From Synanceia verrucosa (Eukaryota > Chordata > Actinopteri > Perciformes > Synanceiidae): a stretch of DNA of 64,000 nt. Position numbers and translations under genes: made by a program. The notes under the pieces are model-generated. The model was given only the letters and a program-made list of their open reading frames with translations, searched no databases and was not told the DNA's origin. Positions 11,019-20,820 of the stretch are shown one piece after another. The stretch's first letter is position 1, and the number at the start of each line of letters is the position of its first letter. The stretch is from NCBI GenBank assembly GCA_029721515.1, contig CM056550.1, positions 11,191,650 to 11,255,649 on the forward strand, written 5' to 3'.

Positions 11019-11557
11019 GTACCATAACGTTCAGACAGAGTGAAACACCAGTCATTCCTCTGGAGTAACCGTATGGAGACAGCTGACAACATGCCTGCCG
11101 ACGGCATTTATCTGGATACAGAACTTCTCAATGACGAGGAATACAGATTACTACTTGAAACCCTCTGCGATATATACGGTGCATCAACTTCGCCTCTTTC
11201 TGCTCCTATTGATGATTCTGTTCATCAACAACTTCTGCAGACTCTGTGCGAAGAAATTACTAAGTGCAGCCCCATGGTACCAGCTCCGCCTGTCACTGAC
11301 CAGCCAAGTCACCTGAAGAGTCCTGCAGGTGCTCATAACCCGGGACATGAGGTCACTGTCCACCATCAGCTGGATGAAAGTGTGAGCGGAGCACATGCTG
11401 GGTGCACCACCCTGGGTGCAGCTCCATATAGCTCTGAGCAGCCAAATACATCCATGTCTACTGAGACACTGAATGTTGGACTAGCTGCTCCCATCATGAT
11501 CCAGGGACTGCAGGACGTCAGGCAGGTGCTGTTAACCAGGGACAGATCACATTTAAG
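11019..11557 (+). pseudogene. First coding exon of an unrecognised host gene, frame-broken near its end
   Basis: The exon is bounded by an acceptor (TTTATCTCAG, 11,018) and a donor (TTTAAG|GTAAGC, 11,557/11,558). An ATG at 11,073 starts METADNMPADGIYLDTELL, an acidic N-terminus with two related stretches, YRLLLETLCDIYG and HQQLLQTLCEEIT. I do not recognise the family; the acidic, leucine-rich start would fit a transcriptional activator but that is a guess. Relative to the exon at 12,363-12,639, this copy has lost 25 bp near 11,521, between two GTCA direct repeats. From the ATG the exon is 485 nt, not a multiple of three, and the frame then stops in the intron. With the 25 bp it would end in phase 0, matching the next exon. 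Confidence 0.55.
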
Positions 11558-12149
11558 GTAAGCTATACAGTGAGTTTAGGTTAAGGATAGATATCATAAA
11601 AGCCTTGTCTCAACACCTGCATCAAAAAAGATGTCAGTCAGAGCCAAAAGGCTTGGCAAAATATTTTGATAATTGATTCATTTTTCATTTTTTAAAGTGG
11701 TTTAGTGGTTCCAGTATTTAGCCTGCTGGTCAGACTAATAAGATATTTTGAAGATGTCATCTTAGACTTTTGAAATCGTGATACAGACCAAACAATTTGC
11801 CACTATTAACAAATAATGAAAATAATTCAGTTACAGCTAAAGTATCAGTCAGTGTTGGATGCATTAGGACAACAGAATGACAGAAAACAACCCAGTTCAA
11901 TCCAATCTAAACTGCAAATGACATTTTCTTTGAATGGAAAACTCTCCTAATGTGTGCATGAGGCTGTTCTGGACGTGTATACTTTGTCCTGCAGAAAAAT
12001 GACACATTTTAGAAGTATTTAGGAGATGACTGGTAGTTCTGATGAGTTATTAGTTATCTCAAGTGTCAGAGTTACAGGTGTCAGTCTGGTAGACAGGTGA
12101 CCCCACTGCTTCTTGTTTACCCACCTCCTCTGTGTTTTTGTGTCTCTAG

Positions 12150-12217
12150 AAAAACCAAATACCAGAGATGGAGGTCCCTGAAGGCTACAGGCTGATCCAG
12201 AAACGTAAAGGACAGAA
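12150..12217 (+). CDS. Internal exon of the unrecognised host gene
   Basis: A 68-nt exon lies between an acceptor (TTGTGTCTCTAG, 12,149) and a donor (GAA|GTAAAT). The phase-0 frame reads KNQIPEMEVPEGYRLIQKRK and then a basic end that continues without interruption into the exon at 12,363. Frame continuity across both splice sites is the main evidence that these are true coding exons. The basic run could be a nuclear localisation signal. Confidence 0.55.
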
Positions 12218-12362
12218 GTAAATAACACACACATGAATGTAAACAAACACACACACAAGTGTACACAGATATTTAGCCCCTGTATGCCTCATCAATAAGT
12301 TCTCTCTATTCCCTATTTTTTTGTTTACTGTTTTTTGAAAGTCTTCTGTTTCTCTCTTGCAG

Positions 12363-12639
12363 AAAGAGAAAACATGAAGAAGAACAGCAGGATAAGCAGT
12401 GCATAAAGAAAACAAGAACTGCCTCCAAGCTGTTCATAGACGACCAGAAGCATGCTGGGTGCACCACCCTGGGTGCAGCTCCATATAGCACTGAGCAGCC
12501 AAATACATCCATGTCTACTGAGACACTGAATGTTGGACTAGCTGCTCCCATCATGATCCAGGGACTGCAGGACGTCATGCAGCCTGGTCCCCTGCCGCGT
12601 CAGGCAGGTGCTGTTAGCCAGGGACAGATCACATTTAAG
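12363..12639 (+). CDS. Exon of the unrecognised host gene with basic start and duplicated 3' part
   Basis: The acceptor follows a strong pyrimidine tract (TTTCTCTCTTGCAG, 12,362). The exon starts with a Lys/Arg-rich stretch (KRKHEEEQQDKQC), continues AGCTTLGAAPYSTEQPNTS and ends QAGAVSQGQITFK|GTAAG in phase 0. From about 12,452 the exon and its following intron duplicate 11,394-11,69x, so exon 3' end and intron were copied together. Further copies of the 3' part lie at 35,289-35,407 and 52,823-52,941. I found no following exon before the hAT element at 13,171. Confidence 0.55.
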
Positions 12640-13170
12640 GTAAGATATACAGTAAGTTTAGGTTAAGGATAGATATCATAAAAGTGTTGTCTCAACACCT
12701 GCATCAAAAAAGATGTCAGTCAGAGCCAAAAGGATTGGCAGAGTAATCAATTAGTCGATGGGCAGCTATTTTGATAATTGATTCATTTTTCATTTTTTCA
12801 ACTGGTTCACTGGTTCCAGTATTTAGCCTAGCAAAGATCCTTTATGAACCAATGCTGGTGCTAGCTTCTGGTAGTTGTACAGTAAAGCGACAAGCATAAT
12901 TTTGTACCATAACCTTGGCCTACGTACCAGCTATTGGTCTGTTCTGATTGCAATTTGCTTGATTACTATGAAAATAAGAGCATAGTTAATATAGCTGAAT
13001 CATGATCAACAAATGCTTCATGCTATCAGTTAAGACATACTGTATCTATACAGCCACATGTAGACCATATCTTTTTTCATGTTTAGCCTTCATGTCAACT
13101 TAGCTGTATGAACACAGATACAATAATTATGTACATATATAATAAGAGGGTCAATTTCCCCTATTTAGAT
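12640..13170. other. Intron-like sequence paralogous to 35.41-35.94 and 52.94-53.47 kb
   Basis: It follows the donor at 12,639 and matches the two other copies closely up to the ATTTAGAT target site at 13,163-13,170. Its last 150 bp also match 9.23-9.39 kb. No gene is seen in it. Confidence 0.7.
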
Positions 13171-13584
13171 CAAGGGAGCAGTTGTGGGTTCTCCAAGTGA
13201 GGACCACTTCCGCGTTCAAAATTCCCGTCCGGCCACTGGGGGCTGGCTCTGGAAGTGAGCAATTCTCCATTGACCACCATGTTAAAATAGCCGACTTTAC
13301 AGCTTTAAAAAGCATATTTACAGTCTGGTACATTTTGATTTTTTGGTCTCTACTGATAGTCTCCACCTCTGTGAACACTGTGAGGGGGGTGAATTTTTTT
13401 TTTTTTTTTATCGCAACCGTTTTAGTGTTATTTCGGCTTAAAATTATTGCATAAATTAGGGCATGGTTACGTTGAGTGACAGGTTCACAGACAGCTACCG
13501 GCAGCTAGCTCTTTGCTAAAGCGTCGTCTGAGCTAGGCTAGGCTACACCCAGGGGTCTGTGTTTGTTTCTGGCAATATGGCGTG
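13171..13584 (+). mobile_element. Left part of a non-autonomous hAT element, cut by the Maverick
   Basis: It starts CAAGGGAGCAG directly after the target octamer ATTTAGAT (13,163-13,170). It matches the complete hAT copies at 35,938-37,288 and 53,473-54,773 up to the sequence GGCAATATGGCGTG, where the Maverick terminus begins. The right part of this hAT copy is not found on the other side of the Maverick. No transposase is encoded. Confidence 0.8.
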
Positions 13585-13888
13585 AGTAGTATATAAGGTA
13601 CACTTATTTTCACGTGCACGCGCACGGAAGTGCGTGCACGCGCGTGAGTGCACGGAGGAAGGAAGGGAGGGGTTTGTGCCTGTGTGTGTGTGTGTGCGTG
13701 TGCCTGTGTGTGTGTGTGTGTGTGTGTGTGACAAATGGCCACATGAAAGGGTTACTGTTTTTGTTGGGTTCTGTGTGTGTGTGAGTGAGATGACATTGTG
13801 CTAGTGCACGAACCATTTGATCTGACCGGAAGTTATTGGGGGGAATGGGGAGGGTGGGGGGAGAGGAAGGAAGGAAGGGGTTTGTGCC

Positions 13889-13937
<49 letters not shown>

Positions 13938-14128
13938 CAAATGGCCACATGAAAGGGTTACTGTTTTTGTTGGGTTCTGTGTGTGTGTGTGAGTGAGATG
14001 ACTTTGTGCTAGCATAAGCATTATTTGTTGTGACATAAACAGAAAGGTCTGAGGTGGAAGTGACACGTGTCTTTTGATGTGTTTGAAATAAGTGATGTAA
14101 TACCTAACAAATCATGGTGGGAAGGATG
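13585..14128 (+). repeat. Left terminal inverted repeat of the Maverick (544 bp)
   Basis: It is the inverse of 27,736-28,096. Landmarks in order: AGTAGTATATAAGG, the CACTTATTTTCACGTGCA block, GATCTGACCGGAAGTTATT, (GT)n, CAAATGGCCACATGAAAGGG, GTGACATAAACAGAAAGG and AAATCATGGTGGGAAGGATG. It is 183 bp longer than the right repeat because the (GT)n/GGCCACATGAAAGGG part is present twice (around 13,650-13,805 and 13,855-14,013). Near 13,611-13,653 is a GC-rich alternating purine/pyrimidine stretch absent from the right repeat. ORFs here are artefacts of the GT/CA runs. Confidence 0.9.
13589..13597 (+). promoter_or_regulatory. TATA-like box in the left Maverick terminus
   Basis: TATATAAGG five bases from the left end points inward toward the plus-strand gene block. 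The same motif points inward from the right end (28,084-28,092, minus strand). It could drive both convergent blocks, but it may simply be part of the terminus recognised by the integrase. Confidence 0.35.
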
Positions 14129-14184
14129 TGAGTGAGAGATTGTGTTTGTGGTTTGTGACCTCCCCCTGAATGACGTAGGGGCAT

Positions 14185-14811
14185 ATGTGCCAATATGAGG
14201 CGTCGCTGCTGAATGGCCCACAACTGCTGCTGCGTAGTAACATGGACATATCTGCCACAACACCCGGACCTGTGTTAGCGGGCCACCTTCATAATCCTTT
14301 GGACGGCGACATCGAATGTGACTGCATGAGAAACCATGGCAGTCTTGTGACTCCCATCAAGAAGGCAGACAGCCCTAAAGCAGAACCTTTACCCGATGAG
14401 TGGATGACGCTGATTGGGACAATCAAAACAGGAATTCTTCATCTACTGAATTTGATTATCGAGCAGTACCAGCGGGAGAATTGTTACGGTTGTCGGGTTA
14501 ACCACCCAAGCCAAACACAACATCCCTGTCTGTTTCCACCCGAGGCCTACGTGGAGGCCAGATCCTTGACCCTGATCAGAACAGCATACTCCAACCATTT
14601 TCTTCCCTGTATTCAGCGTCTGTTGGAATTGTGTGACATCCACCTTGAGGACGAGAGAGTTCAAACTGTGGCAAGAACTCTATTATTTGAAATCGAGCAA
14701 TCCCGGGGTATCGCAGCTGACATCCGCTCTATGTATGAGAGGCTGTCCTCACAGGACCCGGTGAAGTTTGGTCATCTTCAGAAAGTGTCTGAGTATTGGG
14801 AAAATATCTAA
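14185..14811 (+). CDS. Unrecognised Maverick protein with CxxC...HxC motif
   Basis: A 208-aa ORF, the first gene inside the left repeat. ATG at 14,185 is the longest start; a second Met at 14,242 is equally plausible. The centre has NCYGCRVNHPSQTQHPCLF (about residues 98-116): two cysteines two apart, then nine residues, then His-x-Cys, a pattern that could bind zinc. The C-terminal third is predicted by eye to be helical (RTLLFEIEQSR, ADIRSMYERL). The outermost minus-strand gene region at the other end of the element (26,198-26,806) carries the same motif type. I recognise the motif from other fish Mavericks but know no function. It stops eight bases before the next ATG, so the pair may share a transcript. 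Confidence 0.7.
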   Translation: MCQYEASLLNGPQLLLRSNMDISATTPGPVLAGHLHNPLDGDIECDCMRNHGSLVTPIKKADSPKAEPLPDEWMTLIGTIKTGILHLLNLIIEQYQRENCYGCRVNHPSQTQHPCLFPPEAYVEARSLTLIRTAYSNHFLPCIQRLLELCDIHLEDERVQTVARTLLFEIEQSRGIAADIRSMYERLSSQDPVKFGHLQKVSEYWENI

Positions 14812-14819
14812 TCTGTTGA

Positions 14820-15290
14820 ATGGGTAGTTACCTGACCAGTGTGATGTTGTCTGTACATAATACATTTGTCATGCATCAGTTGACCGATCTGGTCAATAAC
14901 TTGATAAAGTACAAGACTAACCCCGATCAGATGGGTGAAAATGCAGACATTCAAGCATTAGACGAATGTCTGACAGCTGTACAATCTGTTGAAACAGATC
15001 CTCCATGGAGTGTGGTGAAACAGAACACGTGGAGATTGGTGGAGTCAAGTGTTGCAGACACTTTTGAAAGAATACTAAAGTCATGGGGTGATGATGAATC
15101 AAAACCTTGTCATGTTTTTGAAATTTATGCATTGTTTATTAACCTCATCACATACCAAATGCAGAATGAGAGCATAAATGTGGATACTCTATATGAAGTG
15201 AGAAAATTGCATGATGCTATGTACAAAACTGTTGGACCTTCTGCATTAAACTTAACCTATCAGGTCATACTACGGAAATCTAGAAAATGA
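14820..15290 (+). CDS. Unrecognised helical Maverick protein
   Basis: A 156-aa ORF with ATG eight bases after the preceding stop, ended at 15,290 and followed by an AATAAA at 15,331. Composition suggests an all-alpha protein: LTDLVNNLIKY, NTWRLVESSVADTFERILKSW, VFEIYALFINLITYQM and LYEVRKLHDAMYKT are amphipathic or hydrophobic helices. No signal peptide or zinc motif is seen. The spacing of a conserved-looking SWGDD and a hydrophobic helix faintly recalls Bcl-2-type folds, which some large DNA viruses and adintovirus-like elements carry, but I cannot support that identity from sequence. Position suggests an accessory gene expressed with the upstream CxxC/HxC protein. Confidence 0.6.
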   Translation: MGSYLTSVMLSVHNTFVMHQLTDLVNNLIKYKTNPDQMGENADIQALDECLTAVQSVETDPPWSVVKQNTWRLVESSVADTFERILKSWGDDESKPCHVFEIYALFINLITYQMQNESINVDTLYEVRKLHDAMYKTVGPSALNLTYQVILRKSRK

Positions 15291-15330
15291 TTTTGTCTTT
15301 AATCATGTTTATCACTATGTACATCGCTTA

Positions 15331-15336
15331 AATAAA
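15331..15336 (+). terminator. Poly(A) signal after the first two Maverick genes
   Basis: AATAAA lies 40 bases after the stop of the 156-aa ORF and before the next plus-strand gene. This implies a separate transcript for the left accessory pair. Confidence 0.6.
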
Positions 15337-15394
15337 GAAAAACTATTATAAAATTCAAAATGTGTACATAATGTTGTTTTTGTGTCTGTGATTT

Positions 15395-15601
15395 ATGTCT
15401 ATGGTGCTGTGGTGGGTGAATTTCAACTCAAGGGGGGGAATAAATAAAACCTATTTTAAATCTAGAAAAATTATAATGAAGAGAACGAATCACTTACAAA
15501 AAAATCAACTTAAAATTTATAAAGACGTAAGGTCTATAAAAAAGGGACTGGTTACTATCAGCAAATGCATGCGCGTTTTACGCACTAGATTAAAGAAATA
15601 A
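15395..15601 (+). CDS. Small basic ORF upstream of PolB
   Basis: The ORF is 68 codons from the first ATG. A more likely start is the internal ATG giving MKRTNHLQKNQLKIYKDV (41 aa, about 15,476). That part is very rich in Lys/Arg (RSIKKGLVTISKC, VLRTRLKK). It ends 49 bases before the PolB start. Many Polintons have a short basic ORF, possibly DNA-binding or virion core, but this one is too short for a family call and could be chance. Confidence 0.35.
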   Translation: MSMVLWWVNFNSRGGINKTYFKSRKIIMKRTNHLQKNQLKIYKDVRSIKKGLVTISKCMRVLRTRLKK

Positions 15602-15650
15602 TCAAATTGTCAAATCTTGTTATTGTTATTCTATTTCATATTGTTTAATC

Positions 15651-18600
15651 ATGTCACGTAAATCTACCCATAAAACAAAATATGGCAGACGATGCGAGAT
15701 TGTCGTGAGTGATGATGAATATGATAGTGACGATTCATCTTCTTCCCTCAAAAGTTGGTCCGACATACAAAGAGAATTTGATCAGTATACTTCAGACAGT
15801 GATGACAGTTGTCTTGAAAATGATGCATCCTCTCCTTACAAAAGCTGGTCTGATATTGAAAATGAGTTTGACCAATTAGAACAAAATGAAATTAGTGATT
15901 TAGACGAAGACGACGTTGAAATGACACCGACCGAGATTCTTCATGTTTTACAAGACATGGGTATCCTAAAAGGAGAAGCCTCAGAATTCATAGAATCAGA
16001 TGATGATTTACAAGCTCCTCAAACCGGCGGTGATACAGCGCCTCACGGGCAAAGCAATTTACAAACAAACACCATTTCCCAAGTACCCCACGCAAACACT
16101 GATTTACCGCAAAACAACCGATTCAGTAATGAATTGGCCGAGCGCATAGAAAGGGCGGAAGGGTTGCGCGATTTTAATATTACAGAGAGGAGACGATTTA
16201 ACGGTCTTGAAATAAGACAAAAATTAGATCTGCGGGGCATTCAAATGTGTGATTTAAGAACAGCACTGTCCATGTTGAGACACAAATTAACAGATGTGGT
16301 CAATTTCTCCACAAATCTCGCGGCACCAGACGGTGTTTTAAACGTAGTGCTGAGAGGTCCGTCATTGTCCAGCGATGTGTGTGCAGTATTAAACGCTTCT
16401 AATGATTACAACGCTGAAACCTTTCTCAACGAGATCGAGCAAGTCATGCAGAGCAATGATAGAATGCTCTCAGACAAGAGTCTGGAATTTGTAGTCACAG
16501 CTGCTTTGAACAAACGTGGCGGTGCAAGGCGCAAATTAGGAAGCATAATGTATGATCAAATCATTGAAAAGAAACAAGTGTGTCTTTACAATCCCACAAA
16601 CACGGACAATAATTTGTGTTTTTCCATGTGTTTAGCGCATCACATACACCCACAACAGTCTGAGGGTGAAACTCAAAAACTAGCGCAACAAATCCACGCT
16701 GGAGTGGGGTTTAATTTGAGCCGCAAAGTGTCCTTAAATGACGTGTCGAAATTTGAGAAACACTTGGATGTTAAAATCCTTGTTTTCCACCACAACCCTG
16801 GCACCAAAAAATTGGAACTGTATCAGACACATGAACACCCCCACTCAAACACTGTATGGCTCTATCTGCATGATGACCATTATTATATGATCCAAAACAA
16901 ATCACGTTTTTTTGGAAGTGTCCATGTGTGTAACTTCTGTTACAAGGGTTACAGTAATCACGCATTCCACAAGTGTAAATACTTTTGCAATGTGTGTCTT
17001 TCTGATGAGTGTTACAAACAGCAAAATACATCAAACATACGCTGCCCTGATTGCTTGCGTCTCTGCCGATCCAAGTTTTGTTTTAAACAGCACAAAGAAA
17101 CGGTGGAGCAAACACAGCGTCGCAAGGCATTCAAACCCTGTGAAACCACAAAATATTGTTAAGATTGTGGTCGTCTGTACGTTGTGAGTCGCACCCCAAA
17201 CAACCGCCACAAATGTCAAAAGGGTAAATGCAGTCATTGCGGTGAGTCGTTAAAATCAGATACGACACATAAATGTTTCATTCAGCCACAAAAAGCATCA
17301 GAACCCCAAACCAAATACGTGTTTTATGACTTTGAAACAACAGCAGAAAGCGGAAGCACGTAGCCAATTTTGTCTGCGCTATCGATTTTGAAAACAGTAA
17401 ATGGTGGGCGTCTGGTCCGTCGTGCGTCGATCTCTTTGTGCAAAAATTTAGAAAGCCAAAGTACAAAAACTATACATTTATTGCACATAATGCGTCGGGC
17501 TTTGACAACTACATTCTTTTAGATTACTTTACCAGACAGTGCATCATCCCTAGACTGACCATGCGCGGAAGTAAAGTGTTGTTAATGTATGACAATCAAT
17601 TTAAACAGCGATGGCTTGATTCATACAGTTTTCTTCCAATGCGTTTGTCAAAAACTCCCGCAGCCTTAGGTTTTGAAGATTCCAAAAAAGGTTACTTCCC
17701 ACACCTGTTCAACACGACTGAAAATACCAACTATGTAGGGCCTTACCCTGACCCATATTATTATGGCTATGACAACATGTCAGAGAAAGAAAGGGCAGAG
17801 TTTTTAGAGTGGTACAACACAGTGTGTCATGAGGTGTTTGAGTTCCAATTTGAGCTACGCTCCTACGGTATCAACGACGTTGTTGTTTTACGCAAAGCCT
17901 GTATCGTCTATCGTGACGCGTTCATCGAGTGCACCCGTCTGGATCCCTTTGAGTGTACAACACTCGCATCATGTTGCATGGCTGTGTTTAAAACACAATT
18001 TCTGCCCCCTGACACGTTGGCGTTAGCCCACGACGGTGCATACACAAATCAGTACAAAACATATTCCAATGCGTCAATACAGTGGTTGGAATTTGAAGCG
18101 CACAAAAACAACATTGAAATTTGCCACGCTCTAAACTACGGCGAGAAACAATTTGGACCGTACCATGTTGATGGGTTTTGTGAAAGGGATGGTGTGCGCA
18201 CTGCATATGAGTTTGCCGGATGTTTCTGGCATGGTTGTTCAAAGTGCTACACCCCCGGACATAAAAATGCTGTCAACAACATTGCCTTTGGCGTTCTCTA
18301 CAGACAATTCAAAGAAAAACTGAACAGTCTTAGGCAGACACACAAATTACACGTGAGGGTAATGTGGGAATGTGAGTGGGAACGAGCCAAAACATCAGAT
18401 CAGAGACTGCAGGACTTTTTGAAAAACTATGACGCCCCCGAAAGACTTGACCCACGAAAAGCTTTGTTTGGGGGTCGTACCAACGCGTACAAGCTCTATC
18501 ATAAAGTCGCGGAGGGTGAGAAAATTCATTATTATGATTTTACATCGCTGTACCCCACCGTTCAAGCGCATATAAGCTACCCCATCGGTCACCCCAAAAT

Positions 18601-19801
18601 AATATTCCGTGATTTCGAGTCCATTGACAAATACTTTGGCTTGATAAAATGCACTGTGTTACCGCCCCGAGGTTTGTGTCACCCTGTACTGCCATACCGA
18701 TGCAACAACAGACTTATGTTCCCTTTGTGTCGCACATGTGCAGAAACTGAAAACCAAACATGTGAATGCAATCACTCTGATTCTGAAAGATCCCTTTCAG
18801 GAACTTGGGTCAGTCTCGAGGTCCAAAAGGCAACAGAAAAAGGGTATGTTGTGTCCAAAATAGACGAAGTGTGGCATTTTGCCGAGAAGAGCGACAACCT
18901 CTTTAAAGGATATGTCAAGACTTTCTTACAGCGAAAACAGGAGGCTTCAGGATACCCTAGTTTTGCAAAAGATGAAGAATCTAAAGCAAAATACATCCAG
19001 GATTATTATGCGAGGGAGGGAATCCAGCTAAATCCTGAAAAAATTACTGTCAACAAAGCTGTGCGAAGCATCAACAAACTGTTGCTTAATTCATTGTGGG
19101 GTCGTTTTTCCATGCGTGAAAATCAGGCAACATGCGAGTTGGTGACGGATCCTGAACAATTTGCCCGCTACATGTTTAGCGATCAGTACGACGTGAGACA
19201 GTTTTCCTTCGTAACTGATAGTGTGGCACTTGTTCAGTGGCGACACGCTGTAGCACAAGCTGCTAAAACCAAAAACATCAACATATTCATCGGAGCCATG
19301 ACAACGGCATATGCACGGCTTATGTTGTATGACCTGATGGATCGGTTAGGAGAGAGGTGTATCTATTCTGACACAGACAGCGTGATTTTTGTGTCAAAGG
19401 TCGGAGATTGGATTCCAGAGACGGGACCCTTTCTAGGCGACTTAACCGATGAAGTCAATGGTGACAGCGGCGGTGATGACTGCATTGTGGAGTTTGTGTC
19501 AGGAGGACCAAAATGTTATGCATACCGCACGCTCCATAACAAGTCTCAGCTAAAATGTAAGGGAATCACGCTGACCTGTCACAACACATCAGTCATCACT
19601 CACGACAACCTGGTGGGTCTTGTGCACGAGTTTGCAGTCGTGATAACACAACGCAAAAATCTCATAACAAAATCAGACACCATTGTTAGGAATAAAAAGG
19701 CTTTTGAGTTAAAAACAAGTCAGTTCATAAAAAGTTTCAGGTGGTTTACACCAAGCGACGCTGCCTTTCCTGATCTGGGTACTCTGCCTTATGGTTATTA
19801 A
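15651..19801 (+). pseudogene. Maverick protein-primed-type DNA polymerase B, broken by a stop and a frameshift
   Basis: Replicative polymerase of the element, about 1,380 codons. ATG at 15,651 starts an acidic N-terminus containing a duplicated motif (LKSWSDIQREFDQ, YKSWSDIENEFDQ). A region around 16,580-16,910 with DNNLCF and HDDHYYMI is loosely OTU/papain-like, followed by Cys/His clusters (VCNFCYKGYSNHAFHKC and further CxxC pairs). Exonuclease motifs are present: Exo I with DFET (17,325-17,336), Exo II HNASGFDNY (about 17,490) and Exo III YGINDVVVL (about 17,865). An insertion VDGFCE plus EFAGCFWHGC (18,170-18,240) resembles Vsr-type endonucleases. Palm motifs are YDFTSLYPTVQ (A, 18,532), LLLNSLWGRFS (B, about 19,080) and YSDTDSVIF (C, about 19,370). 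An in-frame TAA lies at 17,160-17,162. A frameshift falls in 17,348-17,363, next to Exo I. No second copy exists in the window for comparison. Confidence 0.95.
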
Positions 19802-19802
19802 A

Positions 19803-20470
19803 ATGGGTGCTAGAGATATTGGTGATTTTGATATGAGATTTCAACATCCTTTAGCTTGATCGTTTCTGGTCCCTCAAACAGCGGTAAAACATATTTTGTA
19901 AAAATGTTGATAGAAAATGTAGATAAGCTTGTTTCTCAAAAAATTGAAAACATTGTATATATTTATTCTTGTTGGCAGCCTTTGTACGATGATCTATTGA
20001 AATCAAAAAATGTTAACTTTGTTGAAGGGTTACCACCCTCTCTGTGTGACGATTCTTTGTTACCTGTCAATAAAAATAATTTCTTGATTATTGATGATTT
20101 AATGAACGATGCCAGCAACAATGAAGATGTGCAGAATGTGTTTACAAAGTACGTCCATCACAGAAATTTAAGTTGTTTGTATCTTGTACAGAATTTGTTT
20201 TTTCAAGGTAAAGCCAGTAGAACTATCAGTTTAAATACTAATTATCTTGTTTTGTTTAAAAACCCTCGAGACAAATACCAGGTCATGCTTATGGCTAGAC
20301 AGATGTTTCCAGGGAAGAGTAAATTTTTTATGGAGTGTTTTGAGGATGCTACAAGTGTTCCTTATGGGTATCTTTTGATTGATTATAAAGCCAGAACTCC
20401 TGATCATTTACGTCTCAGAACAGATTTGCTTTCAGAGACGCCTGTAGTCTATGTGCCTAAAAACAAATAA
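19803..20470 (+). pseudogene. Maverick packaging ATPase (FtsK/HerA-type), frameshifted near its start
   Basis: Probable genome-packaging motor. Walker A is GPSNSGKT (about 19,868-19,891) and Walker B is NNFLIIDDLM (near 20,078-20,107). A Polinton-typical N-terminus, MGARDIGDFDMRFQHP, starts at the ATG at 19,803 but is in a different frame from the Walker A part; that frame ends with TGA at 19,857-19,859. The break is therefore about 15 codons into the gene. The remainder, about 200 aa to 20,470, is open. The gene starts directly after the PolB stop and ends two bases before the next ATG, so the three genes are tightly packed. In the second copy only the part from 37,827 survives. Confidence 0.9.
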
Positions 20471-20472
20471 AC

Positions 20473-20808
20473 ATGTCTGCAAGAGTCAAGAGGAACTTGT
20501 CTTTATTGAAACAATTGCTTGATGCTTCTCCTGCTCGGAGGATGGTTATCATAAAATCTGCCTCCGAAGACCTTATTTTAACATTGTGTGAAATAGCCTT
20601 TAACATGTTAAAAGGCAAGGTACCTTTAAACCCCGCACAGCATCAAAAGTTAAAGAAAAAGAAGGCGGGGATTAGACTCATTGCTGATAAAAGGGTATGC
20701 CTGTTGAAGAAAAAAAAGAAGCTTCTGAACCAGTCTGGAGGTTTTCTTTTACCCCTCTTGAGTATTGCTGTGCCCTTTATAACGAGTCTCATCGCATCAA
20801 GATCATAA
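20473..20808 (+). CDS. Conserved small basic Polinton protein with hydrophobic C-terminus
   Basis: 111 aa from an ATG two bases after the ATPase stop. Three parts are visible: a helical N-terminus starting MSARVKRNLSLLKQLLD; a Lys-rich middle (QKLKKKKAG, CLLKKKKKLLNQ); and a C-terminal glycine/hydrophobic segment (SGGFLLPLLSIAVPFITSLI) that could be membrane-active. I recognise this layout from many metazoan Polintons, where it is conserved without an established function; a role as a core or membrane-lytic minor virion protein is an inference. The second copy (38,091-38,426) encodes the same 111 residues. Confidence 0.8.
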   Translation: MSARVKRNLSLLKQLLDASPARRMVIIKSASEDLILTLCEIAFNMLKGKVPLNPAQHQKLKKKKAGIRLIADKRVCLLKKKKKLLNQSGGFLLPLLSIAVPFITSLIASRS

Positions 20809-20820
20809 TAAAAAAAAAAC

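Noticed and set aside
13533..14066. ORFs rich in His-Thr or Val-Cys repeats (also 27,852-28,151 and 45,460-45,759)
   Set aside because: They are translations of (CA)n/(GT)n tracts in the Maverick inverted repeats, open on both strands and in several frames, without conserved starts.
16771..17237. Cys/Thr-rich minus-strand and frame-2 ORFs within PolB
   Set aside because: Antisense and out-of-frame readings of the Cys/His cluster region.
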